A DNA stretch of 63,973 nucleotides from Actinoallomurus sp. (GCA_025964625.1 JAOPYL010000361.1:1-63973); one strand, 5' to 3'. Numbered from the stretch's first letter, positions 49,470 through 59,011 are shown. A program made the numbers and translations. The notes: generated by a model from the letters alone, not told the origin.

Positions 49470-50560
49470 TGCTCCCCGAAGCCGTACGGGATCGGGCCTT
49501 GTCCGCCCGGCTGCCGGCGTACGTCTACGACCTGGCCGGGCTGCGGTCACATGCCGCGTCGATCCGTGATTCGGTCCCGGCCGAAGTGTTCTACGCGGCC
49601 AAGGCCAACCCGGACGCGCGGATCCTCGCGGCCCTGCAACCGTACGTGGACGGCGTCGAGGTGTCGTCCGGCGGCGAGCTGACCCACGTGCGCGAGACGC
49701 TGCCCGGGGCACGACTGGCCTTCGGCGGTCCGGGCAAGACCGACGAGGAGCTGGCCCTTCCGGCATACCGGATCCATGTGGAGAGCCCCCACGAACTGCG
49801 CCGGCTCGCCGCGCTGCGCCAGGAGCGCGACGTCCTCCTGCGCGTCAACCTGCCGGTGGCGGCCACGGGCGCGGCACTGAGCATGGACGGCCCGTTCGGC
49901 ATGGACCCCGAGGCCCTCGGTACCTGCCTGGACCTGCTGGCGCGGACGCCGTGGCTCCGGCTGCGCGGCGTGCACGCGCACCTGGCGTCCGGCCTCGGCG
50001 CGGCGCAGTCGCTCGGCGTGTCGGCCCAGGTACTCGGCTGGGCACGTTCCTGGCTGGACGGCCCGAGCGAGATCAACCTGGGCGGCGGCATGGCCGTCGA
50101 CTACCGGAACCCCGGCGACCGCTTCGACTGGGCGGCGTACGGCTCCGGGCTCGCGGCACTGCGGCAGGCCGGCGAGACCCTGCGGATCGAGCCGGGCCGC
50201 GCGGTCACCGCGTACTGCGGGTGGTACGTCACGGACGTGCTCGACGTGAAACGGTCGCACGGCGAGTGGTACGCCGTCCTGCGCGGCGGGACCCACCACC
50301 TCCGCACACCGGCGGCGAAGGGCCACGACCAGCCGCTCACCGTGCTGGCGACCCGCAGCGGTCCCGCGGCGAGCGGCCCCGTGACGCTCGTCGGCCAGCT
50401 GTGCACGCCCAAGGACGTCTTCGCCCGGCGGGCGCCCGTCGAGCGCATCGCCATCGGCGACGTCGTGGCCTTCGCGATGGCCGGCGCGTACGCCTGGAAC
50501 ATCTCCCATCACGACTTCCTGATGCACCCGAAACCGGCCTTCGTCTACGTGAACGAATAA
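49469..50560 (+). CDS. PLP-dependent decarboxylase of the siderophore operon (PvsE/SbnH-like)
   Basis: A 363-residue fold-type III PLP decarboxylase related to diaminopimelate and ornithine decarboxylases. The Schiff-base lysine is in VFYAAKANPD (about 42), phosphate-binding stretches are EINLGGGMAVDY and EPGRAVTA, and the active cysteine of the other subunit is in VGQLCTPKDVFA. The LCTPKDV form is typical of siderophore decarboxylases (PvsE, SbnH). These act on a citryl-amino acid intermediate to give the ethanolamine or diamine arm. The ATG overlaps the previous stop (TGATG). It is the last gene of the operon; no exporter gene follows. Confidence 0.88.
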   Translation: MLPEAVRDRALSARLPAYVYDLAGLRSHAASIRDSVPAEVFYAAKANPDARILAALQPYVDGVEVSSGGELTHVRETLPGARLAFGGPGKTDEELALPAYRIHVESPHELRRLAALRQERDVLLRVNLPVAATGAALSMDGPFGMDPEALGTCLDLLARTPWLRLRGVHAHLASGLGAAQSLGVSAQVLGWARSWLDGPSEINLGGGMAVDYRNPGDRFDWAAYGSGLAALRQAGETLRIEPGRAVTAYCGWYVTDVLDVKRSHGEWYAVLRGGTHHLRTPAAKGHDQPLTVLATRSGPAASGPVTLVGQLCTPKDVFARRAPVERIAIGDVVAFAMAGAYAWNISHHDFLMHPKPAFVYVNE

Positions 50561-50585
50561 CCGCGCCTCTCGGTCCGACGCCCTC

Positions 50586-51016
50586 TCAGGCGGGTGCGAC
50601 CACCGGTAGGTCCGAATCGGCCGCCGCCGCCGCGAGCCGCCGGTCATAGGTGGTGAACGCCGTCAGCCTGCCGCCCAACCGTGCCGCAGTGGCCAGATGG
50701 ATCGTGTCGAGGGTCCGCAGGAACGGTTCCTTCCGTGCCGCCGCGCTCAGCAGTATGTGGGAGCTGACCGGGATGACATTCACGTGCTCCATCGTCTCGG
50801 CGATCTTGCCTATCGCGTCCTCGGTCTGACCAGGATCGATGAGTCGGCCTTGGTCATCATGGCTGTTACGCCAGTTGGCGCGTACGATCTCCGCCCGGGC
50901 ACGTTCTGGCTGACCCGGGCAGTGCCGGCATGAGAGCGGAGGTAGGAAAGTAGCGCGCGCGTCTCCGGTGCCTCTCGGACCAGTTTGACCAACGCCCAGG
51001 TGTCGAGATAGATCAC
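50586..51016 (-). pseudogene. Frameshifted VapC (PIN domain) toxin
   Basis: The first part in one frame reads MIYLDTWALVKLVREAPETR. The second part, one base out of frame from about 50915, reads QPERARAEIVRANW and continues to DTIHLATAARLGGRLTAFTTYDRRL. Together they form a complete PIN domain of about 143 residues with acidic residues Asp5, Glu (RAEI) and Asp (DTIHLA). The 431-bp span is not a multiple of three. VapC toxins are RNases. The shift would inactivate the toxin unless it is a sequencing error. The GTG start overlaps the antitoxin stop. Confidence 0.8.
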
Positions 51017-51300
51017 CAGCGCTGCTCCTCTCGCATGACGAGAAGGGTGTCGCTCAGGACGGGGACATCGGGAAGGGCAGGGAGAGGGACGACGTCCGCG
51101 AGGTCTCCCTCGCCGGGAGCGGGGAGCATCTCGCCGCGCGCGATCATCTTCGGCATCAGCGCTTCGTCGGGTGACATCGGCATGAGCCGGGCGACGACCT
51201 CCCCTCGACTGGTGATCTCTCCGGTCTCGTTGACCTCGGTCAGCTCGCAGTCGGCGCTGGGGAGTGTACGAATACTTCGCGATACGCCACCAGAAGCGAC
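51013..51300 (-). pseudogene. VapB/Phd-type antitoxin, start lost or degraded
   Basis: A frame of about 96 codons ends with the VapC overlap (TGGTGA). Its middle, EVNETGEITSRGEVVARLMP, is the typical Phd/YefM antitoxin motif, followed by an acidic toxin-binding C terminus ending REEQRW. No ATG, GTG or TTG is found in the expected N-terminal region: the frame reaches an upstream TGA without a usable start before the motif. A second frameshift or a start mutation is likely. It supports decay of the whole vapBC module. Confidence 0.5.
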
Positions 51301-51348
51301 GTCGCTGCTCTTCGTCTTCGGTTGCCGGGCTTTGTGCGCCCGCCGTGC

Positions 51349-54300
51349 TCAGGCCTGGGGAATCCGCTCCAGCAACGCGGTGAGGCCGGCGGCGTCGAGG
51401 AGGTCGGCGGGGCGGACGGTCCGGTTGACGGCGACGTAGTGGAAGGCGGCGCTGACCTGCTCGATGCCGAGGCCCGCGAGCCGTGCCCAGGCGAGACGGT
51501 AGGCGGCGAGCTGCACGGACACCGCGCGCGCCTCGTCGCCGGACGGCGGGCGGCCGGTCTTCCAGTCGACGACCTCGTAGCCGCCGTCGCCGGTGCGGAA
51601 GACCGCGTCGATCCGGCCGCGGATCAGCCGGTCGCCGATGGGGGTCTCGAATGGTACCTCGACGTCGTGCGGCTCCCGGTCGGCCCAGGCGCTCGCCTCG
51701 AACGCGGCCTGCAGGGCCTCCAGCTGCTCGTCGGCGGCGGCCCCGTCATCGGAGGCGCCGGGCAGATCGTCGAGCTCGATCAGCCGCTGCTGGCCCCAGC
51801 GGGCCTCCAGCCAGCGGTGGAAGGCGGTGCCGCGCCGGGCGTACGGCGCCGGCGGCTGGGGCAGGGGACGGCGGATCTGGCGGGCCAGCGCGGCGGGATC
51901 GCGGGCCAGCCCGACCAGCGACGACACCGACAGGTGGGCCGGGAGCTCCACGGCGAGGCCGTCCACGCCGCGGGACCGGTCGCGTTCGGCGAGCAACAGC
52001 TCGACGTCGCGGGCCCAGCCGGAGACGCGTCCGCGGTCGCGCGACGGCAGCGCGGAGTACGCCGCGGTGCCCCATCGGAGCCGGCCGTGCATCGCGTCGT
52101 CGACCATGCGGGCGCCCTCGGCCGCCGCGTCGTACCGCTCGCCCTCCGGCGTGACCGGCCACGAGGCGGTCTCCTGCTCGGCGAGCAGCGGGTTCTCCTC
52201 TCCCACCGGATCCTCGGCCCAGTAGCCGACCTGGCCCGCGCCCGCCTCACACGCCTCCCGGATCTCGTCCAGGAAGGGTGAGGGATGCAGTGGCCTGCTG
52301 GAGGTGCCCCAGCGGTAGCCGGTCGCGATGAGCAGGTGCTTGGCCCGGGTGACGGCGACGTACGCCAGGCGGCGTTCCTCGCGCAGGTCGCGGTCGGCGG
52401 TCGCGCCGTTGAAGGTCTCGATGTCGTCTTTCTGCAGCCCGGCGAGCGGCGGCAGGTCGGCCCGGTCGCCGCGCAGCGGGTACGGCAGGACACGCGCGTT
52501 CGTCGTCCACCTGGAGTTCTGCGGTCGCGAGGGGAAGACCGACCCGGCCCCTGGAGCGCCCTCCTTCGTGGGGCTGAACACCAGACCGGGGATCGCGACG
52601 ACCTCCCACTCGAGGCCCTTGGCGGCGTGCACGGTCAGCAGCTTCACGCTGTTGGTCTCACCGACCCGCCCGGCCTCCAGCCCGTACTCCTCCGACTCGG
52701 CGGCCTTCAGATAGGCGAGGAACGCGCCCAGCGTGGGGTCCTGGGCGTCGCCGGCGAAGGAGGCCGCGGCGTCGACGAACGCGTCGAGGTCGGCGCGGGC
52801 CGTCACCGGGTCCAGGCCCGCGCGTGAGGCGACCTCGATATCGAGGCCGAGCGTCCGTTCCACCTCGGTGACCAGGTCGGGCAGGGCGAGCCCGACCTGC
52901 CCGCGCAGCGTCCGCAGTTCGTCGCGGAGCCGCTCCAATCGTGCGTATCCCCGCTCGGTGAAGTTCTCGGCGGGCCCGAGGTCGTCGAGCGCGTCGACGA
53001 GGCTGCCGTTCTCGTCGTTCAGCTCGGCCACCACCTGCCTCAGCGGATCCGAGGCGACGCGCTCGGGCAGGGGTCCCGCGTCGGGGTGGACGTCGCGGGC
53101 GGCCTCTCGGGCCAGGTCGTGGGCGCGGCGGCCGAGGGCCACGAGGTCACGCGGGCCCATGCGCCAGCGCGGCCCGGTGAGCAGGCGGGCCAGGGACGCC
53201 CCCGCGGACGGGTCGTGCATGACCTTGAGCGTGGCGACGACGTCCTGCACCTCCGGCACGGTGAGCAGGCCGCCGAGCCCCACGACCTCCACCGAGATGC
53301 CGCGCGCCTCGAGCGCCGCCCGGATCAGCGGGAACTGCGAGCGCTTGCGGGCCAGCACGGCGATGTCGGAGGGCTGCAGCCCCGCGCCGTGACGGCCGGT
53401 CCTCTCCCACGGCGACCCGTCCGGGGCCGTCTCCTTCGGCTGCCGCAGCAGGTGGAGGAGGCGTACGGCCAGCCGCTCGGCCTCGTCCTCGACGGTGTCG
53501 AGCAGGGCGCACTCGATGCGCCCGCGATCCTGCTGGGCCGCCCCGGGCCACAGCCGGGGCACGTCCTTGGCCTCCTCGCGCAGCTCCCCCTGGATGTGGG
53601 CGGCCGCGTCGAGGATCTTCTCCCCGTTGCGGAAGCTGGTCGAGAGCTGCCGCATCGGAGCGGGCCGGTCGCCCTCGGGGAAGTCGCGCACGAACCCCAG
53701 GAGGTTGCCCGCGCTGGCGCCCCGCCATCCGTAGATCGACTGGCAGGGGTCGCCGACGGCCGTCACCGGATGGCCACCGCCGAACAGCGACGTGAGGAGT
53801 ACGAGCTGCGCGTGGCTGGTGTCCTGGTACTCGTCGAGCAGCACGGCGGCGTACCGGGACCGCTCGATGAGGCCGACCTCGGGATGACCGGAGGCGATCT
53901 TGGCGGCGAGCGCCATCTGGTCGCCGTGGTCCAGCACCTCCCGTTTCGCCTTCGCCCGCTGGTACGCCTCCACCAGCGGCAGGAGCTGCTCCCGGGCGGC
54001 CTGCGAGGCAAGCACCGAACCCTGGTGCTTCTTCGTGGGCTTCTCGACCTCGGCGAACCGCTCGTTCAACCACGCGCCGACCCCGCGGACGTGCTCGGGC
54101 GTCCGCAGGTGCTCCGACAGCTCCCCGGACAGCGCGATCACCGCCTTGGTGACGGTGTCGGGGGCCCAGTCGACGTCGTCCATCGGCCCGTCGTAGGCGT
54201 CCACGACCCGGGCCGCGATCTGCCAGGCCACCGCGGGGGTGACGAGCCGCATCGTCGGTTCGAGCGCGGCCCGCAGCGCGTGGTCGCCGAACAGCCGGGC

Positions 54301-54636
54301 GGCGTAGGCGTGGTACGTCGACACGGTCGGCTCGCCGTCGAGGATCTCCGGGGCGATGAGGTCGTCGTGCTCGCGGAGCTGGCCGAGCCGCCGGAGGACG
54401 CGGTCGGACAGCTCCGCCGCGGCCTTCCGGGTGAACGTGAGCCCGAGCACCCGCTCCGGGCGGATCAGGCCGTTGGCCACCAGCCAGACGACGCGTGCCG
54501 CCATCGTCTCGCTCTTGCCGGACCCCGCCCCGGCGATCACCGCCATGGGGGCGAGCGGCGCCTCGATGACGGCGGCCTGATCGGGCGTCGGCTCGGGGAC
54601 GCCGAGCCGGTCGGCCAGCTCCTGCGGGCTGATCAC
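51349..54636 (-). CDS. adnB: Helicase-nuclease subunit AdnB
   Basis: A 1095-residue UvrD-like motor fused to a RecB-type nuclease. Helicase motifs are Walker A GAGSGKSE (36-43), LGLTFTRKAAAEL, Walker B VLLDEYQDTSHAQ, GDPCQSIYGWRGA and VHAAKGLEWEV. The nuclease motif near the C terminus includes GRIDAVFRTGDGGYEVVDWKTG. With AdnA it forms the AdnAB heterodimer, which resects double-strand breaks in actinobacteria in place of RecBCD or AddAB. The ATG gives the usual length. It follows adnA by 67 bp on the same strand. The subunit names rest on order and similarity to mycobacterial Rv3201c/Rv3202c. Confidence 0.92.
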   Translation of the reverse strand: MISPQELADRLGVPEPTPDQAAVIEAPLAPMAVIAGAGSGKSETMAARVVWLVANGLIRPERVLGLTFTRKAAAELSDRVLRRLGQLREHDDLIAPEILDGEPTVSTYHAYAARLFGDHALRAALEPTMRLVTPAVAWQIAARVVDAYDGPMDDVDWAPDTVTKAVIALSGELSEHLRTPEHVRGVGAWLNERFAEVEKPTKKHQGSVLASQAAREQLLPLVEAYQRAKAKREVLDHGDQMALAAKIASGHPEVGLIERSRYAAVLLDEYQDTSHAQLVLLTSLFGGGHPVTAVGDPCQSIYGWRGASAGNLLGFVRDFPEGDRPAPMRQLSTSFRNGEKILDAAAHIQGELREEAKDVPRLWPGAAQQDRGRIECALLDTVEDEAERLAVRLLHLLRQPKETAPDGSPWERTGRHGAGLQPSDIAVLARKRSQFPLIRAALEARGISVEVVGLGGLLTVPEVQDVVATLKVMHDPSAGASLARLLTGPRWRMGPRDLVALGRRAHDLAREAARDVHPDAGPLPERVASDPLRQVVAELNDENGSLVDALDDLGPAENFTERGYARLERLRDELRTLRGQVGLALPDLVTEVERTLGLDIEVASRAGLDPVTARADLDAFVDAAASFAGDAQDPTLGAFLAYLKAAESEEYGLEAGRVGETNSVKLLTVHAAKGLEWEVVAIPGLVFSPTKEGAPGAGSVFPSRPQNSRWTTNARVLPYPLRGDRADLPPLAGLQKDDIETFNGATADRDLREERRLAYVAVTRAKHLLIATGYRWGTSSRPLHPSPFLDEIREACEAGAGQVGYWAEDPVGEENPLLAEQETASWPVTPEGERYDAAAEGARMVDDAMHGRLRWGTAAYSALPSRDRGRVSGWARDVELLLAERDRSRGVDGLAVELPAHLSVSSLVGLARDPAALARQIRRPLPQPPAPYARRGTAFHRWLEARWGQQRLIELDDLPGASDDGAAADEQLEALQAAFEASAWADREPHDVEVPFETPIGDRLIRGRIDAVFRTGDGGYEVVDWKTGRPPSGDEARAVSVQLAAYRLAWARLAGLGIEQVSAAFHYVAVNRTVRPADLLDAAGLTALLERIPQA

Positions 54637-54703
54637 CGTGCCTCACCTGCCGCACTCCGACCGCCCACCGGCCACCGCCTCGTCGCCGCCTCACGGACGT
54701 CTG

Positions 54704-57700
54704 TCATGTCACCTGTCCGCCGTTCTGGTGCGCGGGGCAGCAGCTCTGCACCGGGCAGGTACGACAGTGGTCGTCCCGCTTGGCCACGAAGACCGGGAGC
54801 GCCATCCCCTCGGCCACCCTGTCCACGAGCTTCCGCGGCCACTCGGGATCCTCGTCCGCGGACGGCGGGGCCTGCGTCTGGACGCGCACCCGCGCGGTGT
54901 AGGCGCCCTTTCCGACCTGGATCAGCTCCGCTCCTCCCGGCTCGATCAGGCCCTTGTCGGCGAACGCGCCGAGCATCACCGCCAGCTGGTAGACGCCGAG
55001 CTGCGGATGGCGCGCCAGGTCGTCCTCGCGCACCGCGGCGTTGGACGTCTTGATGTCGACGATCCAGGCGCGCCCGTCACCGTCACGTTCGGCGCGGTCG
55101 ATCCGCCCGCGGATCACCACCCGGCCCAGGTCGATCTTGAAGGACTCCTCGATGGACACGACCTCGCGGGCGTCGGGCCGCTGGTGCCAGGCCATGAACC
55201 TGGCCACCATCGTCTCGGCCTGCCCGCGCTGCTTCTCGGAGTACCACACGCTGCGGAAGTCCAGGTCGTCCCAGATCTCGTCGAGGCGCTTGGCGATGTC
55301 GACGTCGGTCGCCGCCTCGTCGTTCGCGACCAGCTCGGCAACCGCGTGGATCACCTTGCCCATCGTGGCGAACTCACCCGCGCCGCCGTCCTCGGCGCCC
55401 ACGCACGCCGCCAGCAGCCAGCGCAGCCCGCACTTCTCGAACGTCTCCACCTGCGAGGGCGAGAGCACGAGCGGCTCGTCCTCGGCGAACGCCGGCCCTT
55501 CGTGCGACAGGTCCGTCAGTGCGTACCAGCTCCGCGGGTCCGCGCCCTGCACACCGGCGCGGGCCAGGCGGGCAAGGTGCCCGGCCGCGGCGCGCCGCAG
55601 CGGTGGCGATGTCTTCGGGTCGGTCAGCACCGAGCGCAGGTCCGCGACGAGGGCCCGCAGCGACAGCCAGCGGGTGCGTTCGTCGAGCTGGGCCTGTTCG
55701 GCGGCGGCCGGCAGGAGTTCGCGGAGGAACCGCGAGGGACGCTCCTCGGCGTCCTCACCGCCGACCGCGGTCACGATGAGGCGCCTGCGGGCCCGGGTCG
55801 CCGCGACGTAGAACAGCCGGCGCTCCTCCTCCAGCATCTTGGCCGCGAGGGAGACGGCCCGCACCGCGCCGGCCTCGTCCCGCCGCCCCCCTCGTACGTC
55901 CGTGGGCACCCCGCGCCCCCCGTCGGCGGCGTCCGCTCGGTCGGCGTGGCCGGCGCCCGGCTCGGCGACGCCGGTCGCGGCCTCGATCAGCTCCTCACTG
56001 CCCAGCAGCGACCCGCGCAGCCGCAGGTCGGGCCAGACGCCCTCCTGCACGCCCGCGACGATGACGACGTCCCATTCGAGGCCCTTGGAACGGTGTGCGG
56101 TAAGGATGCGCACGGCCTCGCCGTCGGGGGCCCGCTCGGCCAGGCTGTCGCCGGGGATCTCATACGAGGCCAGGTCGTCGAGGAACAGCCGGGGGCCGGC
56201 CTGCGGCATCCGGTCGGTGAACCGGGCGGCCATGTCGAAGAGCGCGACCATGGCGTCCAGGTCACGGTCGGCCGCCGCCCCCCGCGCGCCGCCCTTGGCG
56301 CTGTGCTCGAGAAGGCGGTCGGCGAGGCCGCTCTCCTGCCACACCGCCCACAGCACGGCCCCGGCGTCGCCGCCGCGCCCGGTCACCTTCCTCGCGAGGG
56401 CGATGAGCCTGGCGACCCGCTCGGCCGGCGCCCGGACCTTCGGATGAATGAGCAGCAGCTCGCGTGGGTCGTTCAGCGCGCGGACGAGCAGCCCTTCGGC
56501 GGCCTCGTCGCCGTTCAGCGAGCTCAGGTCGCGCAGGACGCGCCGGAGCCGCCGCAGGCCGAGCGCGTCCGCGCGGCCGATCGGGCCCAGGACGAGCTCC
56601 TCGGCTGCCTCCTCGTCGAGCAGCACGGGCCGCAGCGCGCAGCGGAGCAGCATGATGAAGGGACGCGCGCCGGGCTCGTCGACGAGCGGCACCTCGTCCC
56701 CGGCGACGATCACGGGCACGCCCGCGGCGGCCAGCGCCCGGCGCAGCGGTGGCACCTGGCGGACCGCGGAGCGGACCAGCACGGCCATCCGCGACCAGGG
56801 GACGTTCTCCAGCAGGTGCGCGCGGCGTAGTTCGTCGGCGATGAGAGCCGCCTCCTGGCCGGCGCTGTCGGCCACGACGGCGCGGACCGCCTGCCCGTCT
56901 CCGGCCCCCGACGGCGAGCCCGCCTCCGCGGTCTCGTCCGCGCGCTCGGCGGGCAGCAGGACACGGTGCTCGCTCGTCAGGCCGCCGACGGGAAGGCGCG
57001 CGGCGACCCGGCGAGAGGCCTCCAGGATGACCGGCGTCATCCGTCGGCAGGTCCGCAGCGAGACGACGGGCGCCTCGCCGCCGGTGGCCGTGCGGAACCG
57101 TCGCGGGAACTCCAGGATGCCCGCGACGTCGGCGCCGCGGAAGCCGTAGATCGACTGGTCGGGGTCGCCGACGACGATGAGCTCCCGCCCGCCGTCGGCC
57201 AGCTGCCGCAGGAGGCGCTCCTGTGCGGGGTCGGTGTCCTGGTACTCGTCGACGAGGATGACGTCGTGCGCCGCGCGCTCGCGCCGGCGTACCTCCTCGA
57301 CCGTGAGCAGGCCGGCGGCGGCGTGGATCAGCTCGGCGTAGTCGTAGGCCATCACCGGGTCGACGTCGAAGCGCTCGTCGTAGCGGTGCAGGAACCGGCC
57401 GGCGGCGTCCCAGTCGTCGCGGCCGTGCGCCCGGCCCAGATCGATGAGCTCCGACGGGCCGAGGCCGCGCTCGGTGGCGCGGAGGATGAAGTCGCGCAGT
57501 TCCTCGGCGAACCCGCGGGTCTTCAGCGTCTCGTGGAGGCGGGACGGCCACTGCCGCGCGCCGTCGGTGACCTCGCCGTGGAGGAGCCGGCGGACTTCGA
57601 GCAGGTGCTCGGGCCCGGACAGCAGCCGTGGCGGAACGTCGTCGGCCAGGGCCGCCTCGCGGCGTACCAGCGCGTTCGCGTAGGAGTGGAAGGTCAGTGC

Positions 57701-57994
57701 CAGCGGAGTGCGGGTGGTGCGCTTCAGGCGCCCCGTGATGCGCTCCCGGAGCTCACCGGCGGCCTTGCGGCCGAAAGTGAGGACCAGCACCCTCTCCGGG
57801 TCGATGCCGCGGTTCTCGATGCGGTCGACGACGGTCTCGACGATCGTGGTGGTCTTGCCGGTGCCCGGCCCGGCCAGCACGAGCAACGGCCCTCCGGCGT
57901 GCTCGACGACCCGCCGCTGGTGCTCGTCGAGCACGGGAGGCGGCGACTGCGCCGGGCCGGCGCGCCGCACGAGCCGATAGGAGGTTGCTGACAC
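54704..57994 (-). CDS. adnA: Helicase-nuclease subunit AdnA
   Basis: A 1096-residue partner of AdnB with the same architecture. It has Walker A GPGTGKTTT (42-50), LVLTFGRKAAGEL, ILVDEYQDTDPAQ, GDPDQSIYGFRGAD and TAHRSKGLEWDVV. The C-terminal RecB nuclease has GRIDRAERDGDGRAWIVDIKTS. Cysteines near the end (HCRTCPVQSCCP) with an earlier cysteine (FEKCGLRWLL) suggest an iron-sulfur staple like that of AddB and AdnA. A low-complexity insertion (about 715-745) is rich in Gly, Asp and Arg. The start is GTG, and it diverges from the VOC gene. Confidence 0.92.
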   Translation of the reverse strand: MSATSYRLVRRAGPAQSPPPVLDEHQRRVVEHAGGPLLVLAGPGTGKTTTIVETVVDRIENRGIDPERVLVLTFGRKAAGELRERITGRLKRTTRTPLALTFHSYANALVRREAALADDVPPRLLSGPEHLLEVRRLLHGEVTDGARQWPSRLHETLKTRGFAEELRDFILRATERGLGPSELIDLGRAHGRDDWDAAGRFLHRYDERFDVDPVMAYDYAELIHAAAGLLTVEEVRRRERAAHDVILVDEYQDTDPAQERLLRQLADGGRELIVVGDPDQSIYGFRGADVAGILEFPRRFRTATGGEAPVVSLRTCRRMTPVILEASRRVAARLPVGGLTSEHRVLLPAERADETAEAGSPSGAGDGQAVRAVVADSAGQEAALIADELRRAHLLENVPWSRMAVLVRSAVRQVPPLRRALAAAGVPVIVAGDEVPLVDEPGARPFIMLLRCALRPVLLDEEAAEELVLGPIGRADALGLRRLRRVLRDLSSLNGDEAAEGLLVRALNDPRELLLIHPKVRAPAERVARLIALARKVTGRGGDAGAVLWAVWQESGLADRLLEHSAKGGARGAAADRDLDAMVALFDMAARFTDRMPQAGPRLFLDDLASYEIPGDSLAERAPDGEAVRILTAHRSKGLEWDVVIVAGVQEGVWPDLRLRGSLLGSEELIEAATGVAEPGAGHADRADAADGGRGVPTDVRGGRRDEAGAVRAVSLAAKMLEEERRLFYVAATRARRRLIVTAVGGEDAEERPSRFLRELLPAAAEQAQLDERTRWLSLRALVADLRSVLTDPKTSPPLRRAAAGHLARLARAGVQGADPRSWYALTDLSHEGPAFAEDEPLVLSPSQVETFEKCGLRWLLAACVGAEDGGAGEFATMGKVIHAVAELVANDEAATDVDIAKRLDEIWDDLDFRSVWYSEKQRGQAETMVARFMAWHQRPDAREVVSIEESFKIDLGRVVIRGRIDRAERDGDGRAWIVDIKTSNAAVREDDLARHPQLGVYQLAVMLGAFADKGLIEPGGAELIQVGKGAYTARVRVQTQAPPSADEDPEWPRKLVDRVAEGMALPVFVAKRDDHCRTCPVQSCCPAHQNGGQVT

Positions 57995-58206
57995 ACATGT
58001 GATTCCAGCAGATCATCGGGGGTGATCGTGACACAGTGACGGCATGTCGCGGTTGTGACTTTGGCGCTCAGGACTCGCGGCGCCGTCCGAGGACCACGCA
58101 CAGCGGGCGGCCGGGGTCCTTGACGGCCACCGCACCGGGCCTACGCTCTCGGTAGCGAGTGGTCATTCAGAATTCAACCATCGGCTTCCGGATCTGAGGG
58201 GCGAAC

Positions 58207-58698
58207 ATGGGCGACATCGACCTGGCCGCGATCGAGGCCGAGCGGACCCGCATCCGGGACACCTACCTTCACGAGGACCGGCCGGCCAGCTCCGCGCGGG
58301 GCGTGCACCATGTGGCGCTGCTGTCATCGGACGTCGAGCGAACCGTGCGCTTCTACCAGGACGTGCTGGAGTTCCCGCTCACCGAGATCTTCGAGAACCG
58401 CGACTACAAGGGCTCGAACCACTTCTTCTTCGACATCGGCAACGGGAACCTGCTGGCGTTCTTCGACTTCCCGGGGCTGGACCTGAGGCCGTACACGGAG
58501 GTCCTCGGCGGTCTGCACCACATCGCGATCTCCGTAGAGCCGTCGCGCTGGCGGCGGCTGCGGGCCAACCTCGATGCGGCCGGCGTGGACTACCAGTCCG
58601 AGAGCGGCACGTCGATCTACTTCGCCGACCCCGACGGCGCCCGCCTCGAGTTGATCGCCGACCCGCTCGGCGAGATGTACGGCGACCGCGTCATGTGA
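58207..58698 (+). CDS. VOC superfamily (glyoxalase/dioxygenase-like) protein
   Basis: A 163-residue protein with two beta-alpha-beta-beta-beta modules. Metal-ligand candidates are the histidine in GVHHVALLSSD, another in GLHHIAISVE and the glutamate in GARLELIADPLG. The sequence LLSSDVERTVRFYQDVLEFPL is a typical glyoxalase/extradiol-dioxygenase start. Substrate and reaction are unknown. The ATG follows TGAGGGGCGAAC. Its 3' end overlaps the convergent alkyltransferase-like gene by 8 bp. Confidence 0.88.
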   Translation: MGDIDLAAIEAERTRIRDTYLHEDRPASSARGVHHVALLSSDVERTVRFYQDVLEFPLTEIFENRDYKGSNHFFFDIGNGNLLAFFDFPGLDLRPYTEVLGGLHHIAISVEPSRWRRLRANLDAAGVDYQSESGTSIYFADPDGARLELIADPLGEMYGDRVM

Positions 58699-59011
58699 CC
58701 GGGTCCGGCCGGTCGCCGCCGTCCCAGCGGGCGAGGCGCATGTCGACGCGTTCGCCGCGCAGGGGCGTGCCCTCGGACTGGTAGTGCTTCATGGCACGCC
58801 GCTCGTGGCACACGGGGGGCGAGCCGTCGGCGCGGACGACCCGCCACCACGGCACGCCACCGCCCCACAGCGCCATCACACGGCCGACCTGCCGCGGTCC
58901 GCCCTCGCCGAGAAACTCCGCGATGTCGCCGTACGCCATGACGCGGCCGGGCGGGATGCTCTCGACCACGTCCAGCACCCGCTCGGCGAACCGCGTAGGG
59001 TCACCGTGCAC
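58691..59011 (-). CDS. Alkyltransferase-like (ATL) DNA-binding protein, MGMT family
   Basis: A 106-residue homologue of O6-alkylguanine-DNA alkyltransferase that lacks the active cysteine. The usual PCHRV is PWWRVVRADG. The DNA-binding HTH IPPGRVMAYGDIAEFLG with its arginine finger is kept. ATL proteins bind O6-alkylguanine and flag it for nucleotide-excision repair. The M. tuberculosis homologue Rv3204 lies in the same neighbourhood beside AdnAB. The GTG start overlaps the 3' end of the S8 protease gene by 11 bp. Confidence 0.9.
   Translation of the reverse strand: MHGDPTRFAERVLDVVESIPPGRVMAYGDIAEFLGEGGPRQVGRVMALWGGGVPWWRVVRADGSPPVCHERRAMKHYQSEGTPLRGERVDMRLARWDGGDRPDPVT

Noticed and set aside
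54638-57991. Long plus-strand frames opposite adnA.
   Set aside because: They are composition shadows; the minus strand carries full helicase and nuclease motifs.
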